7,926 nucleotides of DNA, from NCBI GenBank assembly GCA_902364065.1, contig CABJCJ010000031.1, positions 19,285 to 27,210 on the forward strand, in the 5' to 3' direction. This stretch comes from Veillonellaceae bacterium SB90. GTDB taxonomy: Bacteria; Bacillota; Negativicutes; Selenomonadales; Selenomonadaceae. This document shows positions 1-4,472 of this stretch, piece by piece. The notes under the pieces are model-generated. The model was not told where the DNA came from. It saw only the letters and a program-made list of their open reading frames with translations, and made no database searches. Position 1 is the stretch's first letter; each line of letters opens with the position of its first letter. The translations under genes were made by a program, and so were the position numbers.

Positions 1-14
1 GCGCTTCGCGCCCA

Positions 15-222
15 TGCGCGGGCTACGACGCTTGTAAAGACTTGCAGTTGAGTTTTGTTCTTGCCCGTCAGCTCAAGGACCTCTTCCGCCCCTCCGGGGC
101 ACCTTCTCCGTGCGCGGGCTACGACGCTTGTGAGGACTTGCAGTTGAGTTTTGTTCTTGCCCGTCAGCTCATGGACCTCTTCCGCCTCGCAAGCTCGGCA
201 CCTTCCCCGTGCGCGGGGAAGG
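15..222. repeat. 96-bp tandem duplication of a dispersed palindromic element
   Basis: Positions 15-90 and 111-186 match over 76 bp with three differences by eye, giving an exact 96-bp period. The second copy runs on into a perfect 8-bp stem (CCTTCCCC at 201-208, GGGGAAGG at 215-222, loop GTGCGC). The first copy is cut inside the corresponding stem, just after the loop begins, where copy two starts. Related copies lie at about 2090-2214 and 7697-7820. Each copy carries a short hairpin before the conserved CACCTTC or CCCCTTC segment, for example GCCCC-TCC-GGGGC at 88-100. Confidence 0.85.
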
Positions 223-404
223 CTGCGCGACTTGCTGCGCTCGTGTCCTACGAGGGGTATGAGCCTGAGCGGAGGGATGTATTCCGCCTGGAGGCGCGTG
301 GCGACTGCCCGCAGGGCTGGGGCCCAATACGAAAGGACTTTGCACCGGATGTCGGAACGCCGCGGCAGGCGGCGAAGCCTCTTTGCTGCTCGCAGCATGT
401 TGGG

Positions 405-802
405 CCACATTTAGCCGCGTGCTGAAGCCGGAATACATCCCGCAGCGCCTTTTTACGCCTGTTTACATCGAGCTGCTGCGTCACGGCCTGCAGTCACCCC
501 TTCAGTCGGCTTCGCCGACAGCTTCCCCCAAGGGGACGCCAGCCGACTTCGTGCAGCGTTGCGCCCTCGTCCCCGCCTTCCACATTTAGCCGCGTGCTGA
601 AGCCGGGATACATCCTGCAGCGCCTTTCTGCGTCTGTTTACATCGAGCCTGCGCGTCACGGCCTGCAGTCACCCCTTCAGTCGGCTGCGCCGACAGCTTC
701 CCCCAAGGGGACGCCGACCGACTTCGCGCAGCGTTGCGCCCTCGTCCCCGCCTTCCACATTTAGCCGCGTGCTGAAGCCGGAATACATTCCGCAGCGCCT
801 CA
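405..802. repeat. 175-bp tandem repeat, about 2.3 copies
   Basis: Units begin with CCACATTTAGCC at 405, 580 and 755, an exact 175-bp spacing. Units 1 and 2 differ at about 13 of 175 positions by eye; the third stops after about 48 bp. Each full unit contains TTTACATCGA (465-474, about 638-647), then the hairpin GTCGGC-3 nt-GCCGAC (505-519 with loop TTC; 680-694 with loop TGC), then a CCCC/GGGG hairpin. The TTTACATCGA-to-hairpin part is the same module seen at 1979-2089 and, inverted, at 7501-7603. The array ends about 22 bp from the tusA-like stop codon. Confidence 0.88.
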
Positions 803-824
803 CCTCATTTGCCAGGCGTGCGGT

Positions 825-1076
825 TTATGCTGAGAGGCCGGCTTTTTCGACGATGAGGTCGTAGGTGCCGTCGTCATTGCGGCTGACGGAGAGGACCTTG
901 TGGCCCTCGTCCTTGAGGCTGCGCGGCACGTTCTCGATGGGCTCGCCCTCGTTGAGGTGCACGGCAAGTTTCTGGCCGTCCTCGAGGTCCTCGAGGGCTA
1001 CCTTGACCTTGACGAAGGTGATCGGGCAGACGACATCGGTGATGTCGATGCTGGCGTCGGTTGCAATGTTGCTCAT
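825..1076 (-). CDS. TusA-family sulfur carrier/transferase
   Basis: This 83-residue protein has the size and pattern of the TusA/SirA/YedF family: small cytoplasmic carriers that hold persulfide sulfur on one cysteine. The cysteine is Cys17 in VVCPITFVKVK, followed by the family's helix and the LEDGQKLAVHLNEGEP strand-turn region. The family motif is usually Cys-Pro-x-Pro; here it is Cys-Pro-Ile-Thr. The ATG overlaps the TGA of the upstream sulfite reductase gene by 4 nt (ATGA), and GGAGG (1084-1088 on the plus strand) lies 7 nt before it, so translational coupling is likely. From context it may move sulfur to or from the reductase; the exact partner is inferred. It is the last gene of the minus-strand cluster. 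Family assignment is firm; its reaction here is not known. Confidence 0.9.
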   Translation of the reverse strand: MSNIATDASIDITDVVCPITFVKVKVALEDLEDGQKLAVHLNEGEPIENVPRSLKDEGHKVLSVSRNDDGTYDLIVEKAGLSA

Positions 1077-1933
1077 AATACGGCCTCCACGTTCTGCTGG
1101 AATTTGTCCCAGCCCACACGATCGAGGCAGTTCGCAAAACGCTCGCTCGGTTTTGCGTTCTCCTCGAAGAATTTCAGCGTCACATCGACGATCTCATAGA
1201 GCTTCGCCTCGTCGAAGACAATTGGCAGGAAATGGCGGCCGACGGTGATGCGGTTGCCGTAGAGTCCGCCGAACGAGATGACGAAGCCGCGATCGCCCTG
1301 CCAGGCGTCCGTCGGGCAGCTCTTGATGCATTTGCCGCAGTAGACGCATTTCTCGCGCTCAGACGTCACCTGCTGCGCCGCCTTGTCGACCCTGATGATC
1401 TTCTCCGGGCAGACGGCCTCGCAGACGCCGCAGTAAATGCAGCTCGCGGCCTCCCATCTTGGCAGCACGCCGCCCTTGACGCCAAAATCGTTTTCTTCGG
1501 CCTTGAGGCAGTTGTTGTGGCAGCCCGTGAAGCCAAATTTGAATTTATGCGGCAGTTCTTTGCCGCCGTAACGCTTGTCAAATTCGTTGGCGAGCTTCAC
1601 GGTGTCGATGAGACCAGACGGACACGTCGCCGCGCCCTGGCAGGCCGTGATTGTGCGCACGCGCGGGCCGCAGACGCCGACCTCGACGCCGCCCTCGTGC
1701 AGCACCTTCTTGACCGCGTCGATGTCCGCGAGGCGGATGTACGGGATCTCGATGCCCTGGCGGCTCGTCAGGTGCACGTAGCTCTTGCCGTATTTCTCGG
1801 CGACTTTCTGTACGGTTGCGAGCTGCGCGGCCGTGAAGTGGCCGCCGACGGACTTGAGGCGCATCGAGAAGCAGTCCTTCTGCTTCTGGCGCATAAAGCC
1901 GCCTTTTTTGAGTTCCTTGTAGTCTACTGCCAT
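1073..1933 (-). CDS. Small siroheme [4Fe-4S] sulfite reductase with ferredoxin domain
   Basis: This predicted cytoplasmic enzyme of 286 residues would reduce sulfite to sulfide. The N-terminal part (about 15-90) fits the nitrite/sulfite reductase ferredoxin-like half-domain, with LTSRQGIEIP around Arg58 as a likely siroheme contact. Cys98-x5-Cys104 and Cys138-x3-Cys142 form the classic siroheme-[4Fe-4S] signature. Two bacterial ferredoxin motifs follow: Cys165/168/171/175-Pro and Cys196/199/202/206-Pro. It therefore resembles AsrC and small assimilatory-type or Wolinella Sir reductases. The longest frame begins with GTG at 1978, but GGGAGG (1941-1946 on the plus strand) lies 7 nt before the ATG at 1933, which I take as the start. 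The gene overlaps the TusA gene by 4 nt. It is separated from the hcyD-like gene by 489 bp of repeats. A nitrite reductase role is possible but unlikely beside this sulfur-carrier set. Confidence 0.9.
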   Translation of the reverse strand: MAVDYKELKKGGFMRQKQKDCFSMRLKSVGGHFTAAQLATVQKVAEKYGKSYVHLTSRQGIEIPYIRLADIDAVKKVLHEGGVEVGVCGPRVRTITACQGAATCPSGLIDTVKLANEFDKRYGGKELPHKFKFGFTGCHNNCLKAEENDFGVKGGVLPRWEAASCIYCGVCEAVCPEKIIRVDKAAQQVTSEREKCVYCGKCIKSCPTDAWQGDRGFVISFGGLYGNRITVGRHFLPIVFDEAKLYEIVDVTLKFFEENAKPSERFANCLDRVGWDKFQQNVEAVL

Positions 1934-2422
1934 GATGGTTCCTCCCAAAATATACACATGATTGCATCTTTCACACACATTTACATCGAACCTCTACGTT
2001 ATGGCCTTCGGTTACCCCTTCAGTCGGCTGTGCCGACAGCTTCCCCGACCTCATCCGTCAGCCTGCGGCTGCCACCTTCCCCAGAGGGGCTACGTCGCAT
2101 GCTGGGGCTTGGAGTCGAGTACAGCTGTTGTCTCGCCCGACCATGGACCTCTTCCGCCCCTTCGGGGCACCTTCTCCGTGCGCGGAGAAGGCTGCGCGTC
2201 TTGCCTCGCTCGTATGTTCTGCCGAAGGGCACGAGCCCCAAGCCGTCTCCCGCAGGAGAAGGGGACCGCGAAGCGGTGGAAGAGGTCCATGGAGACGTAT
2301 GCACCAAAACCACCAAAACGCAGCCATTGCCTTGCATGGTATCCCCGTTGGGGAAGGGGGACCGCGTCAGCGGTGGATGAGGTCCTTGGTGAAGGGCCGC
2401 CGCTTTTCTGCGCGTTCGCCGC
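1934..2422. repeat. Repeat mosaic between hcyD-like and sulfite reductase genes
   Basis: No gene is supported in this 489-bp gap. From 1979 (TTTACATCGA) it holds a forward module with GTCGGC-TGT-GCCGAC (2023-2037), CAGCC-TGC-GGCTG (2059-2071) and CCCC-AGA-GGGG (2079-2089). A relative of the 96-bp element follows (about 2090-2214), with GCCCC-TTC-GGGGC (2156-2168) and an 8-bp stem CCTTCTCC/GGAGAAGG (2170-2191, loop GTGCGC). Two inverted pieces come next, with ACCGC-GAA-GCGGT (2265-2277) and ACCGC-GTCA-GCGGT (2361-2374). None has a U-tract on the minus strand, so a classical terminator is not evident. Only the last 45 bp before the reductase ATG look like ordinary leader sequence. Confidence 0.85.
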
Positions 2423-3013
2423 TCAGCGGATGCGCAGGTCCTCTTTGCTCACGCGGGTCTGCTTCTCGATGTGGAAGCTGTTCAGTACAGGCTCACCGCC
2501 GTTCAGCGACAGGATGAAGTAGCTTGCCTTGCTGTCAAAGGCGAGACGCTTGTCCTCCTCACTCGGCCGCGACGGGCTCGCGGGGTGGCTGTGCCAGTTG
2601 CCGAGGAGCTTCCAGCCGGCCGCGCGCATCTCTTTGACGGCCGCAAACTGCTCGGCGGGGTCGAGTGCGAAATGCTCCGCGCTGTGGTCGACGTTCGTGA
2701 GGTAGAAAACCTTCTCGACTGTGCGGACGCCGCCCTCCTCCGTGCCGGCCAGGAGCCCGCAATCCTCGATGGGCGCGAGCTCCCGCGCGTGGCGCACCAT
2801 TGCGAGGTAGTCGGGAAGCTTCAGCCAGACGATATTCGCCCTGGCTGGCTCTGCCCTGCCCTCATTTGTCGCCGGCGCGGCCTGGCCATCGTCCTGCTTC
2901 CCGCGTTGGTTCTCATTTGCTCCGGCGGGCTCTGCCCCGCCCTCGCCTTTCGCTGGCGCAGCCTGGCGCTCGTCCTGCTTTCCGTTTTGGTTCTCGTTTT
3001 CCTCGATTGCCAT
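2423..3013 (-). CDS. hcyD: JAMM/MPN+ metallopeptidase, HcyD-like
   Basis: The C-terminal part of this 196-residue protein (about 61-196) is a JAMM zinc peptidase. Glu83 sits in IEDCGLLAG, and His141-Ser-His143 followed by Ser151 and Asp154 gives the HxH-x7-S-x2-D signature. All metal and catalytic residues are present. In Wolinella, HcyD removes the residue after Gly-Gly of the sulfur carrier and later releases homocysteine from it; Mec+ and QbsD do similar jobs. Residues 6-59 are two 27-residue hydrophilic repeats, absent from typical short JAMM proteins. The ATG at 3013 starts 4 nt after the hcyF-like stop, with a weak AAAGGG ribosome binding site. An upstream TTG at 3070 would overlap hcyF by 53 nt and is less likely. 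The fold is certain. The hcyD role rests on the neighbouring carrier that ends in Gly-Gly-Gly-Ala-Arg. Confidence 0.88.
   Translation of the reverse strand: MAIEENENQNGKQDERQAAPAKGEGGAEPAGANENQRGKQDDGQAAPATNEGRAEPARANIVWLKLPDYLAMVRHARELAPIEDCGLLAGTEEGGVRTVEKVFYLTNVDHSAEHFALDPAEQFAAVKEMRAAGWKLLGNWHSHPASPSRPSEEDKRLAFDSKASYFILSLNGGEPVLNSFHIEKQTRVSKEDLRIR
2837..2998 (-). repeat. 81-bp in-frame tandem duplication in hcyD-like gene
   Basis: Two adjacent 81-bp units (2918-2998 and 2837-2917) encode residues 6-32 and 33-59. Both follow the pattern NENQxGKQDxxQAAPAxxE, then AEPAxA. The units have diverged at DNA level but stay in frame. They are Gln-, Glu- and Ala-rich with no predicted fold, and form a linker or tail in front of the JAMM domain. 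Confidence 0.88.
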
Positions 3014-3017
3014 ATGC

Positions 3018-3842
3018 TCAGCCCTTTCTCGCCGCGCGCAGATCGCACGCCGGTTGCTCGTAATCGACAAGCTCCGTAATCGTCGGATGCTCGCCGCAGA
3101 CGGCGCAGCGCGGATTGCGCGGGATCTTCACCTTGCGGAAATTCATCGTCAGCGCGTCGTACGTCAGGAGGTATCCCGTCAGAAGGTCGCCGATGCCGAG
3201 GATGTACTTGAGGGCTTCGGTCGCCTGCAGCGTGCCGATGACGCCGCCCATCACACCGAGAATCCCGGCCTGCCGGCACGTCGGCACCGCGTCCTTCGGC
3301 GGCAGCGTCGGGAACACGCAGCGATAGCACGGCCCCCTGCCCGGCACATACGTCATGAGCTGCCCCTGGAAACGGATGATGCCCGCATGCGAGAACGCTT
3401 TTTTATCAAAGACGCACGCGTCGTTGATGAGGAACTTCGCGGGGAAATTATCCGTCGCATCGATGATGAAGTCGTAATCCTCGTCGCGGATGATGTCGCG
3501 GATATTCGCGGCCGTCACCATCTCGTTGTACGTGCGCACCGTGACGTCGGGATTCATCGCATTGATCGTCTCCTTGCCCGACTGGACCTTCGGCCGGCCG
3601 ACATCCGACGTCTGATGAATGATCTGGCGCTGCAGATTCGAAAGATCGACCACATCAAAATCCACGAGGCCGATCGTACCGACGCCCGCCGCCGCTAGAT
3701 ACAGTGCCGCCGGCGAACCGAGACCGCCCGTGCCGATGACGAGCACCTTTCCCGAGAGGATCTTCTCCTGGCCCTTGCCGCCGACCTGCTGCAGGATGAT
3801 GTGGCGCGAATAGCGCTCAAGCTGTTCGTTCGTCAGGCTCAT
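3018..3842 (-). CDS. hcyF: ThiF/MoeB-type sulfur-carrier adenylyltransferase, HcyF-like
   Basis: This 274-residue E1-like enzyme would use ATP to adenylate the C-terminal glycine of a ThiS/MoaD-type carrier. The nucleotide loop is GTGGLGS (37-43). Also present are Arg13 in ERYSRH, the acidic segment DFDVVDLSNLQRQ (61-73) with Arg72, Lys85 in GRPKV, and DATDNF (128-133). Zinc ligands are Cys172/Cys175 and Cys246/Cys249. Cys189 in VPTCRQAG is at the usual ThiF/MoeB catalytic-cysteine position. There is no rhodanese domain, so sulfur must come from another donor. Its ATG overlaps the carrier stop by 4 nt (ATGA), and its GGGAGG ribosome site lies inside the carrier's glycine codons. Sequence alone cannot separate MoeB, ThiF and HcyF. 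The tailed carrier, JAMM and sulfite reductase neighbours favour HcyF. Confidence 0.9.
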   Translation of the reverse strand: MSLTNEQLERYSRHIILQQVGGKGQEKILSGKVLVIGTGGLGSPAALYLAAAGVGTIGLVDFDVVDLSNLQRQIIHQTSDVGRPKVQSGKETINAMNPDVTVRTYNEMVTAANIRDIIRDEDYDFIIDATDNFPAKFLINDACVFDKKAFSHAGIIRFQGQLMTYVPGRGPCYRCVFPTLPPKDAVPTCRQAGILGVMGGVIGTLQATEALKYILGIGDLLTGYLLTYDALTMNFRKVKIPRNPRCAVCGEHPTITELVDYEQPACDLRAARKG

Positions 3843-4048
3843 CTCGCACCGCCTCCCATGAAATACAGGAACTCCACCGTGTCGCCGTCCTTGACAAACG
3901 TCTTGTCAAAGCCCGAATGATCGACGAATTCGCCGTTGAGCTCCACCGTCACGTACTCGGGCTGCTCCGCCTTCGCCACCTGCAGGAATTCCGTCAGGTT
4001 GATGGATTTCTCGATTGTTAAAGGTTCGCCGTTTACTGTCACTGTCAT
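3839..4048 (-). CDS. hcyS: ThiS-like sulfur carrier with cleavable Gly-Gly-Gly-Ala-Arg tail, HcyS-like
   Basis: This 69-residue ubiquitin-like carrier opens with MTVTVNGEPL and has the family ending FVKDGDTVEFLYFMGGG. ThiS and MoaD end exactly at Gly-Gly, the form that can be adenylated. This one continues with Ala68-Arg69, so it must be trimmed first. HcyS-Ala in Wolinella and QbsE in Pseudomonas are known carriers of that kind, and a JAMM protease is encoded two genes downstream. A longer frame from a TTG at 4135 exists, but GGGAGG (4057-4062 on the plus strand) lies 8 nt before the ATG at 4048, and the extension has no family character. It is the first gene of the cluster, behind a promoter and leader. 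Fold assignment is strong; the methionine-pathway role is inferred because metY is not in the window. Confidence 0.88.
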   Translation of the reverse strand: MTVTVNGEPLTIEKSINLTEFLQVAKAEQPEYVTVELNGEFVDHSGFDKTFVKDGDTVEFLYFMGGGAR

Positions 4049-4078
4049 ACCGCATGCCTCCCAAGCTGCACATCCCAG

Positions 4079-4160
4079 AAAAAAAGCCTGCGGAGCTCGT
4101 CTCTCTGTCCGCCCGCGCATACGGCAGGCACGCAAAATAAGAAGACCAGCCCCACAGGCT
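4079..4160 (-). terminator. Terminator-like attenuator hairpin in hcyS leader
   Basis: On the minus-strand transcript, AGCCTGTGGGG (plus 4160-4150) can pair with CTCCGCAGGCT (plus 4095-4085) over 11 bp with two G-U pairs, immediately followed by a run of U residues (plus 4084-4079). The 54-nt loop contains a second hairpin, GCCUGC with GCGGGC. The first arm can instead fold locally as AGCC/GGCU, a possible antiterminator choice. The structure lies about 60-140 nt after the predicted transcription start and about 30 nt before the hcyS ATG, where a riboswitch or attenuator would sit. I do not recognise a known riboswitch consensus (SAM, T-box, Moco, cobalamin). Confidence 0.6.
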
Positions 4161-4206
4161 TCCGTTTTTCGAATGACCTATGGATGTTATCTCATATAAA
4201 TCAGAT

Positions 4207-4233
4207 ATGTTTTAAAAACATGTTATCATGATA
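4207..4233. promoter_or_regulatory. Two palindromes over the -10 and start site: candidate operator
   Basis: TATCATGATA (4224-4233) is a perfect 10-bp palindrome that includes the -10 box. ATGTTTT-A-AAAACAT (4207-4221) is a perfect 7-bp-arm inverted repeat at the predicted start site. ATGTTATC also occurs at 4184-4191 and 4220-4227, 36 bp apart. Such symmetric AT-rich sites over a promoter fit repressor binding. The regulator is not identified, and AT-rich palindromes can arise by chance. Confidence 0.4.
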
Positions 4234-4256
4234 CACCGGAGACGCGCGTTTGTCAA
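4228..4256 (-). promoter_or_regulatory. Sigma-A-type promoter for the sulfur cluster
   Basis: Reading the minus strand, TTGACA (plus 4256-4251) is a perfect -35. A 17-nt spacer is followed by TATCAT (plus 4233-4228), one base from consensus -10. Transcription should begin near 4221, leaving a leader of about 173 nt before hcyS. Confidence 0.75.
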
Positions 4257-4360
4257 CCGGCATTTGCAAAAAGACGGCAGGGCTGCGACTCGCTCCTCTG
4301 CCCCGGATATCTTTAGCCCGCAGCGGGGATACGCCTATAGGAAAATGGCAGGAAAAATGA

Positions 4361-4366
4361 TAGAAT
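4361..4366 (+). promoter_or_regulatory. Possible -10 box for the EAL gene
   Basis: TAGAAT, one base from TATAAT, lies in an AT-rich patch upstream of the EAL gene. The best -35 at 17-nt spacing (TAGGAA, 4338-4343) matches only three of six positions. Initiation near 4373 would give a leader of about 100 nt to the ATG at 4473, but almost none to the ATG at 4383. The rest of 4257-4472 shows no other gene or clear site. Confidence 0.22.
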
Positions 4367-4472
4367 AAAACCGATAAAATAAATGAAAGGGTATCGAGAA
4401 GAAACGAGGACAGACGGCAGGACATCCTTCCTGCTGGACGTGATGGAACCTGCCGGAATAGAGGGGATCGAT

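Larger units (their letters stand above)
1..824. other. Non-coding repeat-filled region
   Basis: No credible gene lies here. Every open frame follows the repeats and changes with them. The stretch holds a 96-bp tandem duplication (from 15), a 175-bp tandem array (405-802), and between them (about 223-404) GC-rich sequence. That middle part includes 274-286, a perfect 13-bp inverted match to 429-441 in the first 175-bp unit. Positions 1-11 form a GCGC-TTC-GCGC hairpin that recurs at 7681-7691. No intrinsic terminator with a U-tract is visible downstream of the tusA-like gene, which ends at 825 on the minus strand. Confidence 0.75.

Noticed and set aside
42..425. Small plus-strand frame with internally repeated peptide
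   Set aside because: The peptide repeat only mirrors the 96-bp DNA duplication. No ribosome binding site is seen and the same DNA in other copies has broken frames.
405..802. CRISPR array
   Set aside because: The period is 175 bp with the whole unit repeated; there are no short repeats with unique spacers and no cas genes.
1934..1978. Longer start (GTG at 1978) for the sulfite reductase
   Set aside because: GGGAGG lies 7 nt before the ATG at 1933; the added 15 residues come from leader sequence next to the repeat.
1232..2380. 382-codon plus-strand frame across the reductase gene and repeats
   Set aside because: It is antisense to a reductase with all iron-sulfur motifs and then runs into repeat DNA; its product is alanine/arginine-rich with no family features.
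3839..4048. Thiamine ThiS or molybdopterin MoaD assignment
   Set aside because: Both normally end in Gly-Gly; this protein has Ala-Arg after the glycines, and no thiamine or molybdopterin genes are nearby.
4049..4135. N-terminal extension of the sulfur carrier (TTG at 4135)
   Set aside because: The extension would run through the terminator-like hairpin and U-tract, and a strong ribosome site precedes the ATG at 4048.
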